From Anaerolineae bacterium (GTDB lineage Bacteria > Chloroflexota > Anaerolineae > JACIWP01), in contig JACIWP010000090.1 of the NCBI GenBank assembly GCA_014360855.1, forward strand, positions 1 to 11,044: 11,044 nucleotides of DNA, in the 5' to 3' direction. Below are positions 1 through 6,262 of this stretch, piece by piece (positions within the stretch are counted from its first letter, which is position 1; each line of letters opens with the position of its first letter). Made by a program: the position numbers and the translations under genes. The notes under the pieces were generated by a model. That model saw only the letters and a list, made by a program, of their open reading frames with translations. It made no database searches and was not told the DNA's origin.

Positions 1-236
1 CCGGAGAGGGTGTAGCCCCCGCCGGAGAGCATCCCGGCATCCGGCTGGCCGGCCGTGCCGCCCAGGGCGTAGCCACCGCCCTCGCTCCAGGTGTACCCCC
101 CGCCGTCTATCGTGCTCCAGGTCAAATCGTAGCCGCCGCCCGTTTGGGCAGAGACGCTGGCGGCGACGGCCAGCGACAGCAGGGCGACCAGGGGTAACAG
201 GCGCGACCCATGCACCGTACAACGTGAGCCCTTCAT
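1..236 (-). CDS. Secreted GGGY-repeat protein, C-terminus cut by window edge
   Basis: Only the first 78 codons are in the window; the rest lies to the left of base 1. The start is the ATG at 236-234, chosen because a strong AGGAGG sits 8-13 bases upstream. Residues 1-30 form a typical signal peptide: basic start, Leu/Ala-rich core around residues 13-26, and a Ser-x-Ser-Ala site before Gln31. The mature part is Gly-rich, with repeated GGGY units, an LTWSTIDGGG stretch and a GQPDAG motif. I recognise this pattern from uncharacterised exported proteins of Chloroflexota and Planctomycetota, so an extracellular beta-rich protein is likely. Its function is unknown. It follows the tail-fibre-like gene after 10 bases and is probably co-transcribed and translationally coupled with it. 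Confidence 0.75.
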   Translation of the reverse strand, partial: MKGSRCTVHGSRLLPLVALLSLAVAASVSAQTGGGYDLTWSTIDGGGYTWSEGGGYALGGTAGQPDAGMLSGGGYTLS

Positions 237-250
237 CGCCCGCCTCCTAC
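237..250 (-). promoter_or_regulatory. Shine-Dalgarno overlapping upstream stop codon
   Basis: Read leftward, the TAG stop of the 247-1701 gene is the first part of TAGGAGG, the ribosome binding site of the next gene. Termination and re-initiation would take place within about a dozen bases, which points to translational coupling of the two exported proteins. Confidence 0.7.
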
Positions 251-1701
251 CAGGAGACCTCTGCGGTGCGCACCGTGGCCACCCAGCGGATGGTCTCGCC
301 GTTGCCCTGCACCTGGATGACAAGACCATACGTGTTATGGGCCACGGCGCGAACGTTCCACGCATAGTCATCCTCGCCAAGAGCGGACACCACGGGTGTA
401 CCGATGAAACTCACCGTGCCGCCGGCGTTCTCCACGACCCCCCGGATATAGTAGCCGGCGGATTCGCCGCCCAGCGTGCGCCCCACCACCAGCGCATCAA
501 AGGCAACGGTGCGACCCTGGGCGATGGTAAGGAACTCAGGAGGAGTAAGGTTGCCGTTGAGATACAGGTCGTACCACGTACCCGCCTCGCAGAGTCGTTC
601 TATGCGCATGACGTAAAGGGACGTTTGAGCATCGCCCCTGGCACCAAACCCAAAACTTCCAGTAGCGTAGGCCATTTCGCCATAATGCGTGGCTCCCGCC
701 GCCCAGCCCCCTGGAACAGTGGCGTAGGTGCCGCTGGCGGTGTTTTCATAGCCCCCACCGATAGTGGTGGACCAATCGCTGGCGATGTTGGCCCAGCCCC
801 CTCCTACGGTGGCAAGGTCGCCTCCGGCGGTGTTGTTCTCGCCTCCGCCGACGGTGGCGGCATAACCACTGGCGGTGTTGTCATTGCCCCCGCCGATGGT
901 GGCCCTGGAGGAGCTGGCGATGTTGTCATTGCCGCCGCCGATGGTGGCGTAGTTGCCGCTGGCGGTGTTTCGATAGCCCCCTCCGATGGTGGCGTAGGTG
1001 CTGCTGGCACTGTTTCGAGAGCCCCCGCCGATGGTGGCGTAGGACGCGTCGTCCGTCGTCCCGCCGCCATCACCTGCCTGGTTGTTTTGGCCCCCGCCCA
1101 CTGTGCCATAGTTATCGGTCACGCGATTGGTGTTGCCACTGGCCCCTCCGCCGCCGATCGCCGCGCCCACCACGCCGCCCGTCACACTATTGCCGCTGTA
1201 GCCGCCGATGATGTTGGGGCTGGTGGCGTTCTGCTGTGTCCACAACCCCGGCAGGGCCTGCGCGTAGGGTGCTGGAGTCAGCGGCTGGCGAGGGGAAAGG
1301 GCGGTATAAGTACCGCTCCCTGCCGGGCAGCGGACGCGGACCCACAGCCAGCGGGCATCGCCCTGGAAGGCTCCAGCGCCAAAGTCCAACTGAACGGTGA
1401 ACAGGCCGTTGCTCACCGGGACATTGGTCTTTTCCTGGTTCGGGCCGATTTGGTTGCCCCCCGCTGCAGCATCCCACAGATTGAATCGGAAGTCGCAGGT
1501 GCCGTTGACCGGGTTGCCGTCCTTTTTGAGTTGGCCCTGGTAGGTGAAGGCGGTGCCCAGGGCGGCCTGGATGCCCACCTCTCCCTCCGGCTGCACACCC
1601 TCTCCTGACGGCTGTGGTCCCTGGGCCTGCCCCGGCCCCACGGCCAGGGCCAGCAGCACCACCGCCAGCAGGCCGCTTACGAATGTCCATCTGCGTTTCA
1701 T
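247..1701 (-). CDS. Exported repeat protein with YadA-head-like repeats and tail-fibre-like C-terminal domain
   Basis: 484 residues from ATG 1701. An ATG 39 bases upstream is in frame, but 1701 has AGGAGG at 1713-1708 and puts the signal peptide at the very N-terminus (residues 1-26, Leu/Val/Ala core, Gly-Gln-Ala before Gln27). Residues 50-149 form a beta-rich domain beginning FTYQGQL and ending PLTPAPYA, which I know from many Chloroflexota exported proteins. Residues 221-340 are eight 15-residue repeats of the form YATIGGGxxNTASGx, resembling YadA/Hia adhesin head repeats that fold as a trimeric beta-roll. An extra diverged unit (198-220) has an eight-residue insertion. Residues 356-484, from GDAQTSLYVMR to the end, resemble C-terminal domains of phage tail-fibre-like and peptidase-G2-like proteins. 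A surface adhesin or fibre is the likely role. No membrane anchor is seen, and the true partner is unknown. The gene contains almost no GCCGGC, unlike the rest of the window. Confidence 0.8.
   Translation of the reverse strand: MKRRWTFVSGLLAVVLLALAVGPGQAQGPQPSGEGVQPEGEVGIQAALGTAFTYQGQLKKDGNPVNGTCDFRFNLWDAAAGGNQIGPNQEKTNVPVSNGLFTVQLDFGAGAFQGDARWLWVRVRCPAGSGTYTALSPRQPLTPAPYAQALPGLWTQQNATSPNIIGGYSGNSVTGGVVGAAIGGGGASGNTNRVTDNYGTVGGGQNNQAGDGGGTTDDASYATIGGGSRNSASSTYATIGGGYRNTASGNYATIGGGNDNIASSSRATIGGGNDNTASGYAATVGGGENNTAGGDLATVGGGWANIASDWSTTIGGGYENTASGTYATVPGGWAAGATHYGEMAYATGSFGFGARGDAQTSLYVMRIERLCEAGTWYDLYLNGNLTPPEFLTIAQGRTVAFDALVVGRTLGGESAGYYIRGVVENAGGTVSFIGTPVVSALGEDDYAWNVRAVAHNTYGLVIQVQGNGETIRWVATVRTAEVSW
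682..1041 (-). repeat. Eight tandem 45-bp coding repeats
   Basis: Repeat units begin every 45 bases, at 1041, 996, 951, 906, 861, 816, 771 and 726, each encoding one 15-residue GGG-containing unit. The core encoding ATIGGG is best conserved; the second half of each unit varies. A ninth, lengthened unit starts at 1110. The units are contiguous and in one reading frame, so this is a protein repeat and not a CRISPR array. Confidence 0.9.
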
Positions 1702-1933
1702 CGTGCACCTCCTCTTGCACTCCTGGGCCATTTGGCCCACCGAAAGCCGGCTCTACAAGAGGTGCGGCAAGGTACGGAGGCGCTTGGAAGTTACGTCGCA
1801 CCTGGGTCACATTTCAGTTCCTCGGGGCGCCGGCCGTCCCCATCAAGGAGCCGGCCGGGTCAAAGGCAACCTGGTCCAGCACAACGCCCCCTCATCGGAG
1901 GCCAGCACCTGGGCCTCGAACCTGTGCAGATAG
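1702..1933. other. Intergenic stretch, no gene recognised
   Basis: This stretch separates the acetyltransferase from the tail-fibre-like gene. It holds the AGGAGG of the latter (1713-1708) near its left end. No clear -35/-10 pair and no hairpin with a T-run could be found on the leftward strand. Short open stretches in it have no start with a ribosome binding site and no recognisable protein. Confidence 0.5.
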
Positions 1934-2440
1934 CTATTGGTTTGGTAAGGAGCCGGGCAATAGTATTTCCCCCCAGAGCACATCCAGCAGGTCATCGGCG
2001 CCCAGGGAGCGCCAGAAGGCCTGTGCGACAGGGTTGCGGTGTGCGGTCGTCAGACGGTACGTGGTGACCCCCTGCTGAGTGAACCAGTCGAACAAGGCCT
2101 GCACCAGCCGGCGGCCGATGCCGCGCCGGCGCCAGGCCTCGGCGACCGCCAGGTCGTTGATGTAACCGAAGCGGGCCGGCAGCATAACCGGCGCGTTCTC
2201 CCGAATCATGCCGATGGCGAAGCCGACGATCTGGCCGGCGGGGTTTTCGGCGACCAGCACGCGCATGTCGCGGTTCTCCAGCCACAGCCGCAGGGTTTCC
2301 CGCCAATGGGCCGGCGCGTCCGGCGCCAGGGCCAGCCGTGGGTCGCACTGCTGATGCCAAAGCATGTGTTCGTGCCATAGGGCGACGATAGCATCTTCGT
2401 CCTGGGGGCCGGCGAGCCGCACGCGCACCTCTTCGCTCAT
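1934..2440 (-). CDS. GNAT family N-acetyltransferase
   Basis: 168 residues, the usual length of a single-domain GNAT enzyme, which moves an acetyl group from acetyl-CoA to an amine. Beta4 is around residues 92-99 (YINDLAVA). The acetyl-CoA binding motif A is RRRGIGRRL at residues 104-112, matching Arg/Gln-x-x-Gly-x-Gly. Helix alpha4 and the HRNPVAQAFWRSLGA segment (134-148) match the conserved C-terminal GNAT pattern of Asn-x-x-Ala-x-x-Phe/Tyr-x-x-x-Gly. The start ATG at 2440 is preceded by GAGGA at 2451-2447. The substrate cannot be read from the sequence. The gene lies directly behind a T-box riboswitch, so expression should rise when one amino acid's tRNA is uncharged. This suggests a substrate linked to amino acid or tRNA metabolism, which is inference only. 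It appears to be the only gene placed immediately after the T-box. Confidence 0.88.
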   Translation of the reverse strand: MSEEVRVRLAGPQDEDAIVALWHEHMLWHQQCDPRLALAPDAPAHWRETLRLWLENRDMRVLVAENPAGQIVGFAIGMIRENAPVMLPARFGYINDLAVAEAWRRRGIGRRLVQALFDWFTQQGVTTYRLTTAHRNPVAQAFWRSLGADDLLDVLWGEILLPGSLPNQ

Positions 2441-2454
2441 GTCCCGTCCTCATC

Positions 2455-2491
2455 AACAAAAATGCTCTCTTCCCCCATGGGGACGAGAGCA
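2455..2491 (-). terminator. T-box-controlled intrinsic terminator
   Basis: On the leftward strand TGCTCTC (2491-2485) pairs with GAGAGCA (2469-2463). An inner CCCC/GGGG stem closes the loop, and the stem is followed by TTTTTGTTG. It sits just after the T-box sequence and before the acetyltransferase start, where the regulated terminator of a T-box leader belongs. Confidence 0.88.
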
Positions 2492-2737
2492 CACACCACT
2501 CCCGCGGTACCACCCCTCTTAGCAGACCGCTCACTCTGTGGGATACCAACATATCCCCGTCCAGGATAACGGCTGACGAGGCCGGCCAGGTCTACTGGGC
2601 ACTTGCGTGCCGTTCGGCTGGCAGCTCCGGAAGGATTTTCAGTGAGGCGTACCCACCCGGCTCGCACCTATCCCAGGCTCTCTGGAGAGCCGCTTCTCAC
2701 CTACTCGTTTCCATCATCGCCATTCTGGATATGATTT
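2455..2737 (-). promoter_or_regulatory. T-box riboswitch leader of the GNAT gene
   Basis: The leftward transcript carries the main T-box landmarks. Stem I has the AGTA element (2705-2702), a helix GGTGAG (2701-2696) with CTCACT (2646-2641), and the matching GAA (2640-2638). The distal part has AGAGAGCC and GGTGCGAGCC. The T-box itself is AGGGGTGGTACCGCG (2517-2503), one base off the textbook form. GCGGT (2530-2526) can pair with ACCGC (2508-2504) as the antiterminator. The bulge reads TGGT, so it should pair with a tRNA ending ACCA, meaning discriminator base A. After GAA the specifier loop reads AATCC; the codon is either AUC (2636-2634, Ile) or AAU (2637-2635, Asn). Bacterial tRNA-Ile has A73 and tRNA-Asn has G73, which favours Ile. 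The leader ends in an intrinsic terminator, so control is by transcription antitermination when the cognate tRNA is uncharged. Confidence 0.92.
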
Positions 2738-2743
2738 GTAGCT

Positions 2744-2772
2744 AATATACCATACAGCAGAAGGAATGTCAA
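2744..2772 (-). promoter_or_regulatory. Sigma-70-type promoter for T-box/GNAT
   Basis: The leftward strand reads TTGACA (2772-2767), a 17-base spacer, and TATATT (2749-2744). This is one mismatch from consensus with ideal spacing, and it lies just upstream of the T-box Stem I. Confidence 0.85.
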
Positions 2773-2795
2773 ATGGTCCGCCCGCGCCGCCGGCC

Positions 2796-2824
2796 TTGAC
2801 AACTTATATATACTAGCGTATAAT
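2796..2824 (+). promoter_or_regulatory. Consensus sigma-70-type promoter for the MFS gene
   Basis: TTGACA (2796-2801), a 17-base AT-rich spacer and TATAAT (2819-2824) form a perfect consensus promoter. It is divergent from the T-box promoter, with 23 bases between the two -35 boxes. A short inverted repeat, TATAC-TAGC-GTATA (2809-2822), overlaps the -10 box and could be an operator, but it is too short to claim. Confidence 0.88.
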
Positions 2825-2830
2825 ATGCAC

Positions 2831-2951
2831 TGGGGGCCGGCGCACAGGAACAATGGATATCCCCCTGCTCGTGCAGGGCCCGTCGAGATTCCCCATTGGA
2901 AAGCGGCAAACCCATTCTTCTACCACTCTCTTTACAAGGAGGAACAGCACA
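2831..2951 (+). promoter_or_regulatory. 5' untranslated leader of the MFS gene
   Basis: About 120 bases lie between the likely transcription start and the ATG at 2952. The leader holds a 6-bp hairpin, CCCTGC-TCGT-GCAGGG (2863-2878), and ends with AAGGAGG (2936-2942), nine bases before the start. It matches no riboswitch class I know. Confidence 0.55.
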
Positions 2952-4214
2952 ATGCCGGCAGAGAAGTACGAGGTCAACAAGTACCGTTGGGTCATCGTGG
3001 GCGTGTACACCCTGGCCTCTGCGACGATGGCCCTGACCTGTTTCAGCGTAGCTCCCCTGGTCAGCTCCCTCTCCCGGGACTGGGGCGTCAGCTTCAGCCA
3101 GGCGAACCTGGTGCTCATTGTCCTGTTCGGCCTGTTCTCCGGCCTGGTATCGCTCCCCGGCGGCATCGCCACCGATAAGTTCGGCTGGCGGCTGGTCTTC
3201 TGCTTCGCCCAAACCCTGCTGGCCGTAAGCGCGTTACTGCGTGCCAGCACCCGTATCTGGCCGCTGTTCGCTCTGTTCAATGTCACCGGCTCCATCGGCC
3301 TGGGGCTGGCAACGTCGGTCATCGGCGCCATGGTGCTGAAGTGGTTCCCGCGGCGTGAGGTCGGCGTGGCAAACGCTATCGCCAACGTAGGGCTGGCCGC
3401 CGGCATCGCCGCCGGCAACGCCATCATCTTCCCCCTGCTGAACGCCCTCGGCTGGAGCGGCATGTTCTTGACGCTGGGCCTCATCGCCACCGCCGGCGCG
3501 GCACTGTCGTGGATCTTCCTGCGCGAACAGCCTCCCTATCCGCCAGAACCCCTGCCGCCCATGGTCAAAGTGGGCCTGTGGGAATCGGTCAAGCAGGTGA
3601 TGAATGTGGACAACATCATCCTCCTGCCGTTCAGCCTGGCCCTGGTGGGCTATCTGGGCATCGTGCCGGCGGTCTTCCCCGTGCAGTTCGCCAGCTACGG
3701 CGTGGCGCTCACCACCGTTGGGCTCCTGCTGTCGGTCATGTCCCTGGTGGGCATTCCGGCCTCGCTCATCGTCCCTGCATGGGCCTTCCGCATTGGCCGG
3801 CCCAAACTGATCATGAGCCTTGGAGCTGTTGTGCTGGTGCTGGCCTTCCTGTCGGTCTTCTTCCTGCCGTTGGGGCCGCAGAACATCTGGTTGGCGTTTC
3901 TCATCATCATAATCATGGGCTGTGCCATGAACTCCCTGATGCCTATCCGCATGGGGCTGGCGCAGTTACAGCCGGGTGTGCGGCCGTGGAACGCCGGCGT
4001 GCTGATGGGCATTGTGATGACCGCCAACGGCCTGGGCTATTTCATCCTGCCCAGCATCTCCGGCATGCTGGTGGAGCGTTCCGGCCCGACCAGCTCCGCC
4101 CTGATGCTGGCCGGCGTGACCCTGGCTACGCTTCTGCTGGTGGTCCTGTTCGTCAAGGAACCAAAGGTGGAAGCGCCGGCGGTGCCGGCCGCCGAGCCGG
4201 AGCCGGCGTCCTGA
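2952..4214 (+). CDS. Major facilitator superfamily (MFS) transporter
   Basis: 420 residues from ATG 2952. An in-frame ATG at 2853 would add 33 polar residues, but 2952 has AAGGAGG at the right distance and starts just before the first membrane helix. Hydrophobic segments fit 12 transmembrane helices in two six-helix halves, split by a polar loop near residues 192-215 (REQPPYPPEPLPPM). The loop between helices 2 and 3 has PGGIATDKFGWR (69-80), the MFS motif A. KWFPRREVGVANA (130-142) matches the conserved loop before helix 5. The C-terminal tail (from about 401) is Ala/Pro/Glu-rich and cytoplasmic. The substrate is not evident; anion or organic acid import are possibilities by general resemblance only. 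It has its own consensus promoter and downstream hairpins, so it is probably monocistronic. Confidence 0.87.
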   Translation: MPAEKYEVNKYRWVIVGVYTLASATMALTCFSVAPLVSSLSRDWGVSFSQANLVLIVLFGLFSGLVSLPGGIATDKFGWRLVFCFAQTLLAVSALLRASTRIWPLFALFNVTGSIGLGLATSVIGAMVLKWFPRREVGVANAIANVGLAAGIAAGNAIIFPLLNALGWSGMFLTLGLIATAGAALSWIFLREQPPYPPEPLPPMVKVGLWESVKQVMNVDNIILLPFSLALVGYLGIVPAVFPVQFASYGVALTTVGLLLSVMSLVGIPASLIVPAWAFRIGRPKLIMSLGAVVLVLAFLSVFFLPLGPQNIWLAFLIIIIMGCAMNSLMPIRMGLAQLQPGVRPWNAGVLMGIVMTANGLGYFILPSISGMLVERSGPTSSALMLAGVTLATLLLVVLFVKEPKVEAPAVPAAEPEPAS

Positions 4215-4248
4215 TGGCTGTGCCCCACCGCCGGCAGTGTCTTATACC

Positions 4249-4299
4249 CCTGCCGCACCAGGGGGGTGGTGCAGGCTCCCGCCCACATGGGTGGGAGCC
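4249..4299 (+). terminator. Two adjacent hairpins after the MFS gene
   Basis: The second hairpin is the stronger one: GGCTCCC (4274-4280) pairs with GGGAGCC (4293-4299), the stem continues through a G-T pair and CCCA/TGGG, and only two loop bases remain. It is followed by TATTCGCTTT, a weak T-tract. The first (4249-4275) pairs CCTG and CACCA with TGGTG and CAGG around a bulge and shares two bases with the second. Together they probably end the transporter transcript. Confidence 0.6.
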
Positions 4300-4374
4300 T
4301 ATTCGCTTTCAGCGTGCAATACCGGCGAGAATTACCGCGTAGGCGGCTGTCGCCTGACCCGGCGACGTGAGATT

Positions 4375-4403
4375 TTGACACATGGGGATGTTCATGATAC
4401 GAT
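4375..4403 (+). promoter_or_regulatory. Likely promoter for RNase J
   Basis: TTGACA (4375-4380) is followed, after exactly 17 bases, by TACGAT (4398-4403). The -35 box is perfect and the -10 box matches four of six. The leader to the ATG would be about 130 bases. Confidence 0.65.
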
Positions 4404-4441
4404 ATATGAAATTGTAGCCAAGGAAGGAAAGGAAACGCCGG

Positions 4442-4495
4442 CGATACAGCGCGGACGAGTGCCCCGACGAATCATGCCTTTTCGTCGGGGTATCG
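4442..4495 (+). promoter_or_regulatory. Stable nested hairpin in the RNase J leader
   Basis: CCCCGACGA (4462-4470) pairs perfectly with TCGTCGGGG (4482-4490) around an 11-base loop. Directly outside it, CGATA (4442-4446) pairs with TATCG (4491-4495), leaving a 15-base internal loop on one side. No T-run follows, so this is not an intrinsic terminator. It lies 44 bases before the ATG. Confidence 0.7.
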
Positions 4496-4539
4496 TTTGT
4501 GATAAAGGGCCGGCATAGGTGTATGGAGAAGCGGTACGT

Positions 4540-6207
4540 ATGGCATTAGAAGAACTGCGCATTATCCCGCTGGGGGGACTGGGCGAGATCGGCAAGAACA
4601 TGATGGTGCTGGAGTACGGCGAGGATATCCTCGTCATTGACGCCGGCATCATGTTCCCCGAGAACGACATGCTGGGCGTTGACCTGGTCATCCCCGATTA
4701 CGGCTATCTGATGGACAAACTGCACCGCGTGCGTGCCATCGTGGTAACCCATGGACACGAGGACCACATCGGCGCGCTGCCCTTTTTCCTCCAGCACGTG
4801 CAGGCGCCGATCTATGCCACGCGTCTGACAATCGGCTTTATCGAGAGCAAGGTGCGGGCGCGCGACCGCGCCGGCGTGCCGCTGAACATCGTCCGCCCGG
4901 GGGAACGGGTGACCATTGGGCCGTTCACGGTGGAGTTCTTCCGCGTGAACCACAGCATCCCGGACGGCGTCGGGCTGGCGATATACACGCCGGTAGGGTT
5001 GGTGGTGCATTCGGGCGATTTCAAGATCGATTACACACCGGTGATTGACGAGCCGGCGGACCTGGCGCGCCTGGCGACCTTCGCCAACGAGGGGGTGCTG
5101 GTACTCCTGTCCGACTCCACCAACTCCGAATCGCCGGGCTTCACGCCGTCGGAGCGGGCAGTCCAGCCGGCGTTCGAAGAGATCTTCTCCAATGCCCAAG
5201 GCCGGGTGATCGTGGCAACCTTTGCCTCCCATCTGCCGCGCATCCAGCAGGTCATCTGGGCGGCCGCCCGCCACAACCGCAAGCTGGCCATCACCGGCCG
5301 GACGATGGAAGAGATGGTGGAGATCGCTCGCGACCTAGGCTATCTGGAGATCCCGGAGAAGCTCCTGATTTCCATTAACCATGCCCAGAACCTGCCGCCG
5401 GAAAAGGTGGCCATCCTGGCGACGGGAACCCAGGGAGAACCGACCGCCGTGCTGGCGCGCATCGCCCGCGGCCTGCACAAGCAGATCCAGGTGGGGCCGG
5501 GGGATACCGTGGTCATCTCCGCCCATCCCATCCCCGGCAATGACGAAGAGGTGAACGAGGTCATCAACCGCCTGTTCCAGCGCGGGGCGAATGTCATTTA
5601 CGACCGCATCGCCCAGGTGCATGTCTCTGGGCATGCCAGCCAGGAGGAGCAGAAACTGTTACTGCGCCTGGTACAACCGCGCTATTTTGTGCCCATTCAC
5701 GGCGAACTGCGGCAGTTGCATCATCACGGGGTGCTGGCGCGCCAGTTAGGCATCCCGCCGGAACGCGTCTTCGTGGTGGAGAACGGCTATGTCCTGCACT
5801 TCACCCCGGAGGGTGGGAGGATCGGCGAGCGCGTGCCGGGCGGATACGTGTTTGTGGATGGGAGCGGTGTGGGGGATGTAGGGCCGGCGGTCCTGCGGGA
5901 TCGCGAGCTGTTGTCCCAGGACGGCTTCGTGGCGGTCGGAATGGCCGTGGATGTGCGCACCGGCCGCTTGCTGGATGTGCCCGAAATCGTGTCGCGCGGC
6001 TTTGTCTACATGCGCGATGCGGAAAACCTGATGAATGAGATGATCGAGCTGGTCATCGAGACGGTAGAGCAACAGCCCCATTACGCCGGCAAGCAGGCCC
6101 TGGGCGATCTGGTGCGCACCGCACTGCAGAAGATGATCTATGACCGCATCCGCCGCCGGCCGATGATCGTGCCGCTCATCTCCGAGGTTTCCGCCGGCGG
6201 CCGATGA
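4540..6207 (+). CDS. rnj: Ribonuclease J (metallo-beta-lactamase/beta-CASP RNase)
   Basis: 555 residues, the usual length of bacterial RNase J, a zinc-dependent 5'-3' exonuclease and endonuclease of mRNA decay and rRNA maturation in the cytoplasm. The metallo-beta-lactamase motif HGHEDH is at residues 71-76. Further metal ligands are His138 (NHSIPD), Asp160 (HSGDF) and His387 (PIHGE). The beta-CASP region includes SDSTNSESPGFTPSE (191-205) and the SGHAS motif (363-367), which binds the RNA phosphate. The C-terminal domain follows from about residue 450. I prefer ATG 4540 because the N-terminus MALEELRIIPLGGLGEIGKN aligns with the family. GGAG lies 12 bases upstream, a little far. An in-frame GTG at 4519 would add seven residues. 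All catalytic residues are present. It stands alone with its own promoter and a structured leader. Confidence 0.95.
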   Translation: MALEELRIIPLGGLGEIGKNMMVLEYGEDILVIDAGIMFPENDMLGVDLVIPDYGYLMDKLHRVRAIVVTHGHEDHIGALPFFLQHVQAPIYATRLTIGFIESKVRARDRAGVPLNIVRPGERVTIGPFTVEFFRVNHSIPDGVGLAIYTPVGLVVHSGDFKIDYTPVIDEPADLARLATFANEGVLVLLSDSTNSESPGFTPSERAVQPAFEEIFSNAQGRVIVATFASHLPRIQQVIWAAARHNRKLAITGRTMEEMVEIARDLGYLEIPEKLLISINHAQNLPPEKVAILATGTQGEPTAVLARIARGLHKQIQVGPGDTVVISAHPIPGNDEEVNEVINRLFQRGANVIYDRIAQVHVSGHASQEEQKLLLRLVQPRYFVPIHGELRQLHHHGVLARQLGIPPERVFVVENGYVLHFTPEGGRIGERVPGGYVFVDGSGVGDVGPAVLRDRELLSQDGFVAVGMAVDVRTGRLLDVPEIVSRGFVYMRDAENLMNEMIELVIETVEQQPHYAGKQALGDLVRTALQKMIYDRIRRRPMIVPLISEVSAGGR

Positions 6208-6262
6208 TGCGCCGCCTGGCACTGCCGGTGGCTGTCAACCTGGCGATGGGCGGACAGCGAGC

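Larger units (their letters stand above)
4300..4539 (+). other. Gene-free region ahead of RNase J
   Basis: No convincing gene lies between the transporter stop (4214) and the RNase J start (4540). The stretch holds the transporter's hairpins, a promoter (4375-4403), a purine-rich run AAGGAAGGAAAGG near 4420, and a folded leader (4442-4495). A short open stretch running to a TAG just before 4519 is in the RNase J frame but has no credible start. Confidence 0.6.

Noticed and set aside
682..1041. Regularly spaced repeats resembling a CRISPR array
   Set aside because: The 45-bp units are contiguous, keep the reading frame and encode a protein repeat. There are no unique spacers and no cas genes.
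337..1608. Open frame of 423 codons on the + strand
   Set aside because: It is antisense to the repeat protein and stays open because the repeated GGG/ACC codons leave few stops in that frame. It has no ribosome binding site or recognisable domain.
1741..1933. Possible decayed gene fragment on the - strand
   Set aside because: Two short stretches in different frames could be joined by a frameshift, but neither resembles a family I know, so chance is as likely.
2437..2667. Small open frame of 76 codons on the - strand
   Set aside because: It lies within the T-box leader, whose RNA landmarks explain the sequence.
4519..4539. GTG 4519 as the RNase J start
   Set aside because: It adds seven residues not seen in the family, whose N-terminus fits ATG 4540. 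It cannot be fully excluded, since AAAGGG lies upstream.
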